Shown here: one piece after another, positions 17,379 through 25,750 of the stretch | How positions within the stretch are numbered: the first letter of the stretch is position 1 | Layout: each line of letters begins with the position of its first letter | Source: JAVKLU01 sp031538895 | Lineage (GTDB): Bacteria; Pseudomonadota; Gammaproteobacteria; Burkholderiales; Burkholderiaceae | Length of the DNA: 34,796 bases | Reading direction: 5' to 3' | NCBI GenBank assembly: GCA_031538895.1 | Contig: JAVKLU010000078.1 | Span: 1 to 34,796 of the forward strand | Translations under genes and position numbers: made by a program | The notes under the pieces: model-generated | Database searches by the model: none | What the model was told of the DNA's origin: nothing | What the model saw: only the letters and a program-made list of their open reading frames with translations

Positions 17379-18896
17379 TTAAGGTAGTTTGAATTGCTGA
17401 TCGCGCGTTGCATTGGCACGATATTGTTTGATTCGCGTTTTCAATATTGCCGCGTCTTGAGCTGTTAAATCATTTGAGCGCAGGCCGATTTCCGCTTGTT
17501 CAATCGCCGCGGTGAACTGGTACGAACGATCATATAACTCGGCCAAAGTCATGTGTTGCAAGGCGTTTTTTTTCAGTGATGAATACACCCGCGCCAGTTT
17601 TTCATAGAGCACTAATTCATCTTTGTGGGCGCGAATTTCTCGACGCAAAAAATCAACCGCATCAGTGGTTTCGTTCAGCGCGATCAAAGTTTCAATGTAC
17701 AAGTTGATAAAGCCGCGTTGGTTGGGAAATTTTTCCAGCATTTTCTGGGCCAGTTTTCGGTCGTTTTGATTGCTCTGCAAATTGATTTCTAATTCGGTAA
17801 ACGCAAAATAAGGATTGTCGGGGTAGGAAGCGCGTAAGGGCGCCAGATGTGCCCGGGCGCGTGGAAAATCCCCACGCGCTAAAGCCAGCAGAACCAAACC
17901 ATATCGTGCCGCGGTGCTACGCCAAGTCGGCATTGATTGGTTCAATTGATCATTAAAATACTGTTGAACGCGTACTTGTTCAAGTTGATTATTGTTGACT
18001 AATACCCGCGTGCGGGCTTGTAGCAAACTAAACATTAAAGGATCGCGAACAAGCGGTTTCATACTGGGTTGATTCGATTGCGTGCGCACGCGGTTTTGAA
18101 TATCAGCGATACGTTCTTGTGTAATCGGATGAGTGCGAACGAAGTCGGCGTAAGCGGATTGATTTAATTTAGTGGCTTGATACAGGCGGTTAAAAAATAT
18201 CGGCATCGCGGCGGTGTCGTAACCATCATCACGTAGCAAAGTAAAACCGATGCGGTCGGCTTCTCTTTCCGCTTCACGACTGAAGCGCAATTGTTGATCT
18301 GCGCGTAAACCTTCGCCGCCATAAATAAACGCCAAGCCAGCTTGGGGATTAGCGCCCGAGATTAGTAACGCCATTCCAGTCATAAAACTGGCCGCAGAAA
18401 TCCAGCCATTTTGTTTGTTCTGCTCTAACATTCGAACGATGTGGCGTTGTAAGACATGACTGACTTCATGCGCCATGACTGAGGCCAATTCAGATTCATC
18501 TTGCGCCGTCAGAATCAAACCGGCGTATACCGCGATAAAACCACCGGGCAAGGCAAAGGCGTTGATTTTGGAGTCTTTTAGGGCAAAAAAATTAAAGTTG
18601 AAGGGAAGTTTTACGGCTGAGGCTTTGACCAAACCTTGTCCCATTGTATCGAGGCTATCCTTGATCAAGGGATCGTCAAAATAATTGGCACCCTGTGTGA
18701 TCGATAAATAAATGCGATTGCCTAACATTTGTTCGTCTTGTGGCGATAAAGTGGCTTCCGCGCCAACACCCAATTCGGGTAAGTGGGCTTCGTCGGACGC
18801 CATGACGGGCATTCTTTGCGCGTAGCCCATAGGGATTGATGGACTCATCAAAAAGACAATGACGCAATAAATAATGCGGCGATTTATACAATTCAC
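17379..18896 (-). CDS. bepA: Periplasmic M48 metalloprotease/chaperone BepA
   Basis: This is a 505-aa exported protein. The first 27 residues form a signal peptide ending GYAQ; the start codon is GTG. The M48 zinc site is HEVSH (143-147) with a downstream glutamate in EREADRIGF (about 212). The C-terminal half (about 300-500) is TPR-like. BepA assists folding and disposal of outer-membrane beta-barrels such as LptD. It is close in length to the E. coli protein. The region upstream (18897-19123) is shared with divergent htpG. Confidence 0.92.
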   Translation of the reverse strand: MNCINRRIIYCVIVFLMSPSIPMGYAQRMPVMASDEAHLPELGVGAEATLSPQDEQMLGNRIYLSITQGANYFDDPLIKDSLDTMGQGLVKASAVKLPFNFNFFALKDSKINAFALPGGFIAVYAGLILTAQDESELASVMAHEVSHVLQRHIVRMLEQNKQNGWISAASFMTGMALLISGANPQAGLAFIYGGEGLRADQQLRFSREAEREADRIGFTLLRDDGYDTAAMPIFFNRLYQATKLNQSAYADFVRTHPITQERIADIQNRVRTQSNQPSMKPLVRDPLMFSLLQARTRVLVNNNQLEQVRVQQYFNDQLNQSMPTWRSTAARYGLVLLALARGDFPRARAHLAPLRASYPDNPYFAFTELEINLQSNQNDRKLAQKMLEKFPNQRGFINLYIETLIALNETTDAVDFLRREIRAHKDELVLYEKLARVYSSLKKNALQHMTLAELYDRSYQFTAAIEQAEIGLRSNDLTAQDAAILKTRIKQYRANATRDQQFKLP

Positions 18897-18988
18897 GATA
18901 GCGAATTAGAGAGTAAATTAGGGAGCGAATACTTAAATTTAAAATTAAGCGCCGATTATGTCGCCCTAAATAAAAATAGTGAGTGCCT

Positions 18989-19016
18989 CTTGAAACGACC
19001 ACTAATGTTCTTATTA
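18989..19016 (+). promoter_or_regulatory. Possible sigma-32 heat-shock promoter of htpG
   Basis: CTTGAAA (18989-18995) is an exact match to the sigma-32 -35 consensus. A weak -10 candidate, TCTTATTA, follows after 13 bases at 19009-19016. htpG is a classical heat-shock gene, so the position is sensible. The -10 half is poor, hence the modest confidence. The 5' leader would be about 100 nt. Confidence 0.45.
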
Positions 19017-19080
19017 GGAAGTGTGATTAAAAAAGTGTTTTCCAAGCAAAAACGAAACAGTGTTAAGCGAGGTAACGCTG

Positions 19081-19134
19081 ATGAATCAAGGCATTTACCC
19101 ACTTTATTTTTTATTCTATAGCCATGACAGATAA
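19081..19134 (+). other. Possible 17-codon upstream ORF overlapping the htpG start
   Basis: An ATG at 19081 is preceded by AGGT at 19070-19073, a fair ribosome site. It encodes MNQGIYPLYFLFYSHDR and stops at 19132-19134, 11 bases inside htpG in another frame. The htpG ATG itself has no Shine-Dalgarno. The arrangement would allow translational coupling, but chance is not excluded. Confidence 0.25.
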
Positions 19135-21061
19135 CAAAACTGCTGATAACAGTACGAATAAACAAGTTCACGGATTCAAAGCGGAAGTCGCTCAGTTGCT
19201 CAAGCTGATGATTCATTCTTTGTATTCCAATCGCGAAATTTTTTTGCGCGAGCTGGTATCTAACGCCTCAGACGCGATTGATAAATTGCGTTTTGCAACT
19301 TTGAAATCACCTGAATTATTGGGTCAAGATCAAACTTTCCGGATTCAAATTAACGCTGATGAAACGGCCCGAACCCTGACCATTAGTGATAATGGTATCG
19401 GGATGAATCAAGATGAGGTGTTGAATAATTTGGGCACGATTGCGCGTTCTGGCACGCGTGAATTTTTCACTCAATTAAGCGGCGATCAACAAAAAGACGC
19501 GCAATTAATTGGACAGTTTGGCGTCGGGTTTTATTCCGCGTTTATCGTCGCAGACAAAGTCGTGGTGAATACGCGCCGTGCCGATGCTAAAGCGAGTGAC
19601 GCAATCTGCTGGACTTCTAATGGTGAAGGTGAATTCACGATCGAGCCAATCAGCAAAGATCAACGCGGTACCGAAGTCGTATTACATTTGCGTAGCGACA
19701 GCGAATTTGATACTTTCTTATCGTCGTGGCAATTAAAGTCTTTAATCCGCAAATACTCGGATCACATTTCAGTGCCGATTGAAATGCGCGAAGAAAAATG
19801 GGATGAAACTGAGAAAAAAATGTTAAGCACTGATGCGTGGCAAGCTGTGAATGAAGCCAGTGCCTTGTGGACGCGTAATAAAAATGATGTCACGCCAGAA
19901 CAGTATCAAGCGTTTTATCAACACATCAGTCATGATCAAGAGCCGGCGTTGAGCTATAGCCACAGCCGTGTTGAAGGGCGTTCCGAATACACCTTGTTAT
20001 TGTTTGTACCGAAAAAAGCGCCGTTTGATTTGTGGGATCGCAGCCAACGACATGGTCTGAAGTTGTACGTCAAGCGCGTTTTCATCATGGATGATGCGGA
20101 TAAATTATTACCAACTTATTTGCGCTTTGTACGCGGCGTGATCGATTCAGCAGACTTGCCGCTAAACGTTTCGCGTGAATTGTTGCAAGAGTCGCGCGAT
20201 GTTAAAACGATACGCGAAGGTGCAACGAAAAAAATATTAAGTGTCTTAGAAGAAATGGCCAACGATAAGGACGGCATTAACGACGACACGCGTTACCATG
20301 ATTTCTGGCAAGAGTTTGGGCAAGTGCTGAAAGAGGGCGTCGGCGAAGATCACAGCAACCGTGAGCGTTTGCAAAAACTATTGCGTTTTGCCAGTACCCG
20401 CAACGATGACGCGGCGCAAACCGTGTCTTTGGCCGATTACGTCGCACGCATGAAGCACGGCCAAGAAAAAATTTATTACGTCACCGCCGACAGTTATTTA
20501 GCGGCGCGCAACAGCCCACATTTAGAGGTTTTCAAGAAAAAAGACATTGAAGTCCTGTTATTGTCTGAACGCGTTGATGAATGGATGTTGTCCTTCTTAA
20601 ACGAGTTTGACGGTAAAGAATTGGTGTCAGTTGCTAAAGGTGGCTTGGATTTGGGTGCCTTATCGGATGAGAGCGACAAAAAAGCGCAAGAGCTTGCCCA
20701 ATCGAGTCACAAAGCAGTGGTAGAGCATTTTCAAACAGTGTTGGAAGATAAAGTCAGTAGTGTTCGCGTGACTTTGCGCTTGACCGATTCGCCAGCATGT
20801 TTGGTCGCGAGCGAGGACGGGATGTCGAATCATTTGCAACGGATTTTAAAATCTGCTGGGCAAGCCGCGCCGGTCACCAAACCGATTTTAGAAATCAACC
20901 CCAACCATCCTTTAGTGGCGGCATTGACCGAACAAACGCAAGGTCTGGACGATTGGGCCTGGTTGTTATTTGAAGAAGCGCAATTGGCGGAGGGCGGCAG
21001 TATTGAAAACCCTGCGCATTTTGTTGCGCGGGTGAATAAATTATTGCTGCATCGCGTGTAA
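19124..21061 (+). CDS. htpG: Chaperone HtpG (Hsp90)
   Basis: HtpG is the bacterial Hsp90, an ATP-driven cytosolic chaperone. It is 645 aa, slightly longer than E. coli HtpG. The GHKL nucleotide pocket shows NASDAIDKLRF (N and D contacts), DNGIGM, and GQFGVGFYSAF. Middle and dimerisation domains follow, including NVSRELLQESRDVKTIREG. The TAA stop lies inside the TAAT target duplication of the next mobile element. A heat-shock promoter candidate lies at 18989-19016. Confidence 0.97.
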   Translation: MTDNKTADNSTNKQVHGFKAEVAQLLKLMIHSLYSNREIFLRELVSNASDAIDKLRFATLKSPELLGQDQTFRIQINADETARTLTISDNGIGMNQDEVLNNLGTIARSGTREFFTQLSGDQQKDAQLIGQFGVGFYSAFIVADKVVVNTRRADAKASDAICWTSNGEGEFTIEPISKDQRGTEVVLHLRSDSEFDTFLSSWQLKSLIRKYSDHISVPIEMREEKWDETEKKMLSTDAWQAVNEASALWTRNKNDVTPEQYQAFYQHISHDQEPALSYSHSRVEGRSEYTLLLFVPKKAPFDLWDRSQRHGLKLYVKRVFIMDDADKLLPTYLRFVRGVIDSADLPLNVSRELLQESRDVKTIREGATKKILSVLEEMANDKDGINDDTRYHDFWQEFGQVLKEGVGEDHSNRERLQKLLRFASTRNDDAAQTVSLADYVARMKHGQEKIYYVTADSYLAARNSPHLEVFKKKDIEVLLLSERVDEWMLSFLNEFDGKELVSVAKGGLDLGALSDESDKKAQELAQSSHKAVVEHFQTVLEDKVSSVRVTLRLTDSPACLVASEDGMSNHLQRILKSAGQAAPVTKPILEINPNHPLVAALTEQTQGLDDWAWLLFEEAQLAEGGSIENPAHFVARVNKLLLHRV

Positions 21062-21062
21062 T

Positions 21063-21205
21063 GGGCACTTCTATCAATTCATTTTTGCGGCGAATTGCTT
21101 TGTTGCGCAGTACGCGAAATCCTCACGTACTGTATGTACGCTCCGGTTTCTGTGTGCTGTGCGCCTCGTACTTCATCCGCACATTCTGTATTTATAGAAG
21201 TGCCC
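21063..21205 (+). mobile_element. 143-bp MITE-like element, copy 3
   Basis: This copy has 12-bp perfect terminal inverted repeats (GGGCACTTCTAT / ATAGAAGTGCCC) and is flanked by a 4-bp direct repeat TAAT at 21059-21062 and 21206-21209. One base differs from copy 1 (CGCAC to CGTAC), which still permits a G-U pair in the small internal hairpin. It sits between htpG and the rpmH promoter; its right end lies 37 bp before the candidate -35. Confidence 0.92.
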
Positions 21206-21242
21206 TAATCATTAGTCGATAGCCAAGTTCGTCATTTACGCG

Positions 21243-21274
21243 TTGCGGGGCAGGTACGCGGTTATGGCTATAAT
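21243..21274 (+). promoter_or_regulatory. Probable rpmH-rnpA promoter
   Basis: A perfect TATAAT lies at 21269-21274. The best -35 candidate is TTGCGG at 21243-21248, with a long 20-base spacer. The GC-rich CCGCCCC just downstream of the -10 is typical of stringently controlled ribosomal promoters. The leader to rpmH would be about 35 nt. Confidence 0.6.
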
Positions 21275-21314
21275 CCGCCCCTTTTTTGCTGTACAAATTT
21301 ATTAGGAATTCGCA

Positions 21315-21449
21315 ATGAAACGTACTTACCAACCATCCGTTGTTCGTCGTAAACGTACCCATGGTTTCCGCGCTCGCATGAAAACTCACGGTGGTCGCCT
21401 GGTGTTGAATGCACGTCGTGCCAAAGGGCGCAAACGTTTGGCTGTTTAA
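21315..21449 (+). CDS. rpmH: 50S ribosomal protein L34
   Basis: This 44-aa, highly basic protein begins MKRTYQPSVVRRKRTHGF and ends GRKRLAV, the full canonical L34. A ribosome site AGGAA lies about 8 bases before the ATG. It is followed after 24 bp by rnpA, the standard arrangement. The usual divergent or upstream neighbour dnaA is not present. Confidence 0.98.
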   Translation: MKRTYQPSVVRRKRTHGFRARMKTHGGRLVLNARRAKGRKRLAV

Positions 21450-21473
21450 ATTTAAGTAGTGGAGCATGGCGCG

Positions 21474-21869
21474 ATGCGCCGACTGTATTTTGGCGCGCAA
21501 CAGCGTATCCACACACCCGCAGAGTTTCGCCAATTGTTGGCGACGCCGTGGGTGAGTCGCACCAGTCATTTGGCATTACATCAATTGATGCATCAAGGCG
21601 CGTCGGCACGTTTGGGCTTGGTCGTCGCGAAACGTTTTGCGCGTCGTAGTGTTGAGCGCAATCGGATTAAACGGGTGATGCGGGAGTTTTTTAGATCGTA
21701 TCCCCAGATGCTGGTAGCAGAATCCTTGCCGAGTGCGCGAACTTTACCTGTTGGAGATTATGTGGTGCGCTTGCGTCAGCCGTTTTTGGCCGAAAGTGCC
21801 CGCGCGCAAAAACAGTTATTACGCGCTGAGTTAGGGCGTTTATTTGAACGTTTTATGGTAAAGACTTGA
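21474..21869 (+). CDS. rnpA: Ribonuclease P protein component
   Basis: RnpA is the basic protein cofactor of RNase P, which matures tRNA 5' ends. The ATG at 21474 (131 aa) is preferred because GGAG lies 9 bases upstream; a GTG at 21459 would add five residues. The RNR-type motif RRSVERNRIKRVMREFFR and GLVVAKR identify it. It is somewhat longer than E. coli RnpA (119 aa), due to a region around residues 80-100. yidD follows closely. Confidence 0.95.
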   Translation: MRRLYFGAQQRIHTPAEFRQLLATPWVSRTSHLALHQLMHQGASARLGLVVAKRFARRSVERNRIKRVMREFFRSYPQMLVAESLPSARTLPVGDYVVRLRQPFLAESARAQKQLLRAELGRLFERFMVKT

Positions 21870-21884
21870 TTGCTAGGAGAGGTG

Positions 21885-22112
21885 ATGACGCGTTTTTTAT
21901 TGGGACTGATTCGCGTTTATCAATGGGGTATTAGTCCTTTGCTTCAATCTCGTTGTCGTTACTTGCCGACCTGTTCAGAATATTGCGCCCAAGCTTTGCA
22001 AGATTATGGATGGTGGCGGGGCGGATATTTGGGGATCAAACGAATTGGCCGCTGTCATCCTTGGGGCGGAAGTGGTTTTGATCCGGTTCCTGAAAAAATT
22101 AAATCAGATTAA
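21885..22112 (+). CDS. yidD: Membrane protein insertion efficiency factor YidD
   Basis: This is a 75-aa protein with an amphipathic N terminus and the family motif CRYLPTCSEYCAQAL, followed by GWWRGGYLGIKRIGRCHPW and GFDPVP. It aids insertion of membrane proteins with YidC. An AGGAG site at 21875-21879 precedes the ATG at 21885. An in-frame TTG at 21870 is less likely as a start. Confidence 0.95.
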   Translation: MTRFLLGLIRVYQWGISPLLQSRCRYLPTCSEYCAQALQDYGWWRGGYLGIKRIGRCHPWGGSGFDPVPEKIKSD

Positions 22113-22266
22113 GTGATTGAGTTGGTATTGTTGAATTCGTATTGAATATTTATTTTCAGAATGGTCTGAAAAGATATTTTTACATTCCGTGTTTTTCTGG
22201 GCATCACGGTATTAGTGTTTATTGATGAGCCGTTTATTTAGTTGTTTATTTAATCGTTTCTTTTTT

Positions 22267-22327
22267 AGCGCCGTCATTGCATTGTCTCGTCATTGAGTTT
22301 TTATGAGTTAATGCTGCGGCGCTTTTT
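22267..22327 (+). terminator. Possible terminator or attenuator between yidD and yidC
   Basis: AGCGCCG (22267-22273) can pair with CGGCGCT (22317-22323), supported by an inner CATT/AATG pairing, and is followed by a T run to 22327. The loop is about 30 nt, long for a simple terminator. A 23-codon ORF (22225-22296) without a ribosome site overlaps the left arm. The rest of the 245-bp gap is AT-rich with no other clear signal. Confidence 0.35.
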
Positions 22328-22357
22328 GTCGCGTCTCAATTTTTCTTCCGTCAAATT

Positions 22358-24037
22358 ATGGATTACCGTCGCATTTCCTTGTGGGCTGTTTTGGTCGTTT
22401 CATTGTTTGTCATGTGGCAAAATTGGATGATGATGAGCACGAAGAATCAAGCGCAAAAAGCCTCGGCATCGGTCAGTGCCAGCGTTAAAGCAAATGAAAA
22501 TTCAACGATTCCGAGTGTTTCAGCGAACGCGTCAAATGCAGTCGTCAACGCAACGGGCGCGGCCAGTACTGCGAATTTACCTACCAGCAACGGCGTAGAT
22601 GGTTTAAAGCCAAGCGGTGAAGTCATCGCAGTCAAAACCGACTTATATGAAGCGCGCTTTTCGACGCAAGGCGGACAATTGCAATACTTGGCGCTGTTGA
22701 CCCATAAAGACAGCCAAGATCCGACGCAGCCTGTGGTACTGTTTGACACGCACAAACATTTGTATTTAATGCAAAGCGGTGTGATTGCAGCGCAGGGCGC
22801 GCCGACGCATAAAACGACTTTTTCGGTCGTGCAAAACGACTTGGACTTTAATCCCGCAACCAATGTCCGTAGTTTGACTTTGCATGCCAGCGAAGGCGGG
22901 ATTGCATTAACGCGTCAGTATCAATTTACCCGTGGCAGTTATGCCATTACCCAAACCGATACGATTAAAAATATTGGTACGGCGACGGTGGCACCGACGA
23001 TGTATTACCAATTATTGCGTGACGACAGTTATCCTGATGGCAAGCCGAGCATGTTCTCGAGCACGACTTATGTTGGCCCATCGTTTTACTCCGATAACGA
23101 AAAATTTCATAAAGTCAGCTTTGAAGACATCACCAAAGGTAACGAAAAAAATTCACGCAAACTCGCGCAAAACGAAAGTGGTTGGATCGCGATGATTCAA
23201 CATTATTTTGTCGCAGCGCTAATTACGCCGCCTCAAGCGCGCGAATTCATTACCAAGAAAATTTCTGATCACGTGTTCTCAGTTTTGACTTTGCTGCCTT
23301 TGCCAACATTGCTGAGCGGGGAGGAAAAGATTGAAAAAGTGACTTTGTACGCAGGGCCGCAAGACTCTACAATGCTAGAAGCGCAAGCGCCTGGTCTTGA
23401 ACTGGTCAAAGATTACGGTTGGTTAACCGTGATCGCGAAGCCGATTTTTTGGTTACTCGCTTTGATTCATTCAGGCTTGGGCAACTGGGGTTGGTCAATT
23501 ATTGTCTTGACCTTGCTTTTAAAAGGAGTGTTTTATCCCTTATCGGCGGCCAGTTATAAAAGCATGGCACGTATGAAAAACGTCGCGCCTAAAATGCAAG
23601 CCTTGCGCGAGCGTCATGGCGATGACAAAATGAAGCTCAATCAAGCCATGATGGAGCTCTATAAAACTGAAAAAATCAACCCCTTGGGGGGGTGCCTGCC
23701 AATATTGGTGCAAATTCCCGTATTTATTTCCTTGTACTGGGTATTACTGGCCAGTGCCGAAATGCGCGGCGCGCCGTGGTTGGGTTGGATTCATAATTTA
23801 TCGGCACCTGATCCGTATTACATTTTGCCGGTCATCATGGCGGTATCGATGTTTGTTCAAAGCAAATTGAATCCACCGCCGCCAGATCCGATGCAGGCCA
23901 AATTGATGTTGTATATGCCGCTGGTATTTTCGATTTTCTTTTTCTTCTTCCCTGCCGGTTTAGTGCTGTACTGGGTCGTTAATAACTTGGTGTCGATTGC
24001 TCAACAATGGGTGATTACCAAACGTTACGCAACTTAA
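22358..24037 (+). CDS. yidC: Membrane protein insertase YidC
   Basis: YidC inserts and folds inner-membrane proteins alone or with SecYEG. It is 559 aa: N-terminal helix (about 5-24), a disordered Ser/Ala/Asn-rich linker to about residue 75, a periplasmic beta domain (about 80-340), and the conserved insertase core from about 360 with NWGWSIIVLTLLLKG, KINPLGGCLPILVQIPVF and LYWVVNNLVSIAQQW. It is separated from yidD by 245 bp, wider than usual, with a possible structured leader. The linker contains three NxS/T sequons (N48, N57, N64). Confidence 0.97.
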   Translation: MDYRRISLWAVLVVSLFVMWQNWMMMSTKNQAQKASASVSASVKANENSTIPSVSANASNAVVNATGAASTANLPTSNGVDGLKPSGEVIAVKTDLYEARFSTQGGQLQYLALLTHKDSQDPTQPVVLFDTHKHLYLMQSGVIAAQGAPTHKTTFSVVQNDLDFNPATNVRSLTLHASEGGIALTRQYQFTRGSYAITQTDTIKNIGTATVAPTMYYQLLRDDSYPDGKPSMFSSTTYVGPSFYSDNEKFHKVSFEDITKGNEKNSRKLAQNESGWIAMIQHYFVAALITPPQAREFITKKISDHVFSVLTLLPLPTLLSGEEKIEKVTLYAGPQDSTMLEAQAPGLELVKDYGWLTVIAKPIFWLLALIHSGLGNWGWSIIVLTLLLKGVFYPLSAASYKSMARMKNVAPKMQALRERHGDDKMKLNQAMMELYKTEKINPLGGCLPILVQIPVFISLYWVLLASAEMRGAPWLGWIHNLSAPDPYYILPVIMAVSMFVQSKLNPPPPDPMQAKLMLYMPLVFSIFFFFFPAGLVLYWVVNNLVSIAQQWVITKRYAT

Positions 24038-24080
24038 TTGGTCCGCCCCAGGACTGTCGGTAATTTTTACTGATCTGTCG

Positions 24081-25457
24081 GTGTCTGATTTTGACGCAGC
24101 TCCCATTGCAGCAATTGCCACCCCCGCTGGAAATGGCGGGGTGGGTATTGTGCGAATTTCTGGACCCCAACTCCATTCTTTATTACGCCCTCTGTTCGGA
24201 CAAGAACTGGCTCCGCGTCTAGCGAGCTTCACCGCATTTTTAGATGCTGATGGCCGCGTGATTGATCGAGGCATCGCGATTTATTTTCCCGCACCACACT
24301 CGTACACCGGCGAAGACGTGATCGAATTGCAAGCCCATGGCGGACAAGTACTGATGCAAATTTTGTTGAAACGGGTATTGGCCTTGGATGCAGAACTGGG
24401 CATTCGCCTAGCGAATGCGGGGGAATTCACTTTACGTGCATTTTTGAACGGCAAAATTGACTTGACGCAAGCCGAAGCCGTGCTTGATTTAATTCAGGCC
24501 AACAGCGAAACCGCGGTGCGCTCTGCCCAAGCCTCCTTGAGTGGTTTTTTCTCGGCGCGCGTTAGCACGATGGTGGAGCAGTTAATCCATTTGCGGATGC
24601 TGGTCGAAGCGACCTTAGATTTCCCAGAAGAAGAAATTGATTTTTTAGAAGCCAGTGACGCACGCGGTCAATTGTTGCGGATTAAGTCATCTTTGAATGC
24701 CACTTTAGCCTCAACGCGGCAAGGGGTCATATTGCGCCAAGGTGCGCGTATCGCAATCGCCGGCCCGCCCAATGTCGGTAAATCCTCATTATTAAATGCG
24801 CTTGCAGGCGACACTCTCGCGATTGTTACCCCAGTCGCTGGAACAACACGCGATCGAATCCATGCCTCGATACAAATTCATGGGATTACTTTAGATTTTT
24901 TTGATACTGCGGGTTTGCGCGAAACCGATGATGATGTTGAGAAAATCGGTATCTTGCGCAGTTATGAAACGATCGATCAAGCCGATTTATTGTTGTGGAT
25001 TGCTGATGCGCAAGCGCCAGATTTACATTTTGATCAAGAGGCGATCAATCAACAAGTGCCCAAACTGGTAATTTTTAACAAAATTGATTGCTGCGCTGAG
25101 GCGGATTTGCAAAAATTGCGTGCACAGTGGCCCCAAGCGATTCAAATCTCGGCACGCATGGATTTGGGTTTGGAATACTTTAAAGACGCCTTGTTGAACG
25201 CTTTAGGCTTGGCGCAAACGCAGGCGGAACAGTCTGAAACCACCTTTACTGCACGAACACGTCATGTCAGTGCGCTCACCAATGCGCTGATTCATCTTCA
25301 AAACGCGCAAAATCACGCCGATTCGGGCAATCAAAATTTAGAGTTAATGGCCGAAGAGTTGCGGCACAGCCAAAAATTTCTCGAGGACATCACCGGCCGG
25401 TTTTCTGCTGATGATTTGTTAGGTGAAATTTTTAGTGGCTTTTGCATCGGTAAATAA
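24081..25457 (+). CDS. mnmE: tRNA modification GTPase MnmE
   Basis: MnmE, with MnmG, modifies the wobble uridine of certain tRNAs. It is 458 aa from a GTG start; the N-terminal IAAIATPAGNGGVGIVRISG marks the formyl-THF-binding domain. The G domain has GPPNVGKSSLLNAL, GTTRD, DTAGLRETDD and NKID. The C-terminal CIGK with the catalytic cysteine is intact. It follows yidC by 43 bp. Confidence 0.97.
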   Translation: MSDFDAAPIAAIATPAGNGGVGIVRISGPQLHSLLRPLFGQELAPRLASFTAFLDADGRVIDRGIAIYFPAPHSYTGEDVIELQAHGGQVLMQILLKRVLALDAELGIRLANAGEFTLRAFLNGKIDLTQAEAVLDLIQANSETAVRSAQASLSGFFSARVSTMVEQLIHLRMLVEATLDFPEEEIDFLEASDARGQLLRIKSSLNATLASTRQGVILRQGARIAIAGPPNVGKSSLLNALAGDTLAIVTPVAGTTRDRIHASIQIHGITLDFFDTAGLRETDDDVEKIGILRSYETIDQADLLLWIADAQAPDLHFDQEAINQQVPKLVIFNKIDCCAEADLQKLRAQWPQAIQISARMDLGLEYFKDALLNALGLAQTQAEQSETTFTARTRHVSALTNALIHLQNAQNHADSGNQNLELMAEELRHSQKFLEDITGRFSADDLLGEIFSGFCIGK

Positions 25458-25575
25458 AAAATTAAGGCTTATTTGTGCATTGCAATTGAATCACTGGCGT
25501 TTGGATATGTAGATCAAAAACTGCTTATTCGAGTAGGGTTTTAAGCTAAATTACAACTTAAATTGCAAGTTAAAG

Positions 25576-25591
25576 TTAAAGCTAGCTTTAA
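25576..25591. promoter_or_regulatory. 16-bp perfect palindrome upstream of a strong promoter
   Basis: TTAAAGCTAGCTTTAA is a perfect palindrome ending 17 bp before the -35 box at 25609. Its placement suits an activator or other regulator site; no regulator can be named. A second, weaker inverted repeat (AACTT/AAGTT) lies just upstream. Confidence 0.45.
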
Positions 25592-25608
25592 TAAATTAAC
25601 ATAAGTCG

Positions 25609-25637
25609 TTGACAAATAACGATTTATTTGTTTTAAT
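25609..25637 (+). promoter_or_regulatory. Strong sigma-70 promoter for the APV-repeat protein gene
   Basis: TTGACA (25609-25614), 17-base spacer, TTTAAT (25632-25637): a consensus -35 and 5 of 6 at -10. Transcription would begin about 25644, giving a leader of roughly 105 nt. This explains most of the 293-bp gap after mnmE. Confidence 0.75.
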
Positions 25638-25750
25638 CCGCCAAAGTTTAGTGAAATTAGATGTGTTGATACGTTCTATACCCCTAGTGTGTTGTTTTAA
25701 TGCGCGTTTTTTAATAATACATGCTACTTTTTTATTCGTAGTCTCTTCTG

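Noticed and set aside
21505..21517. DnaA-box-like TATCCACA near rpmH/rnpA
   Set aside because: A single imperfect match inside rnpA; no cluster of boxes or AT-rich unwinding region, so not an origin.
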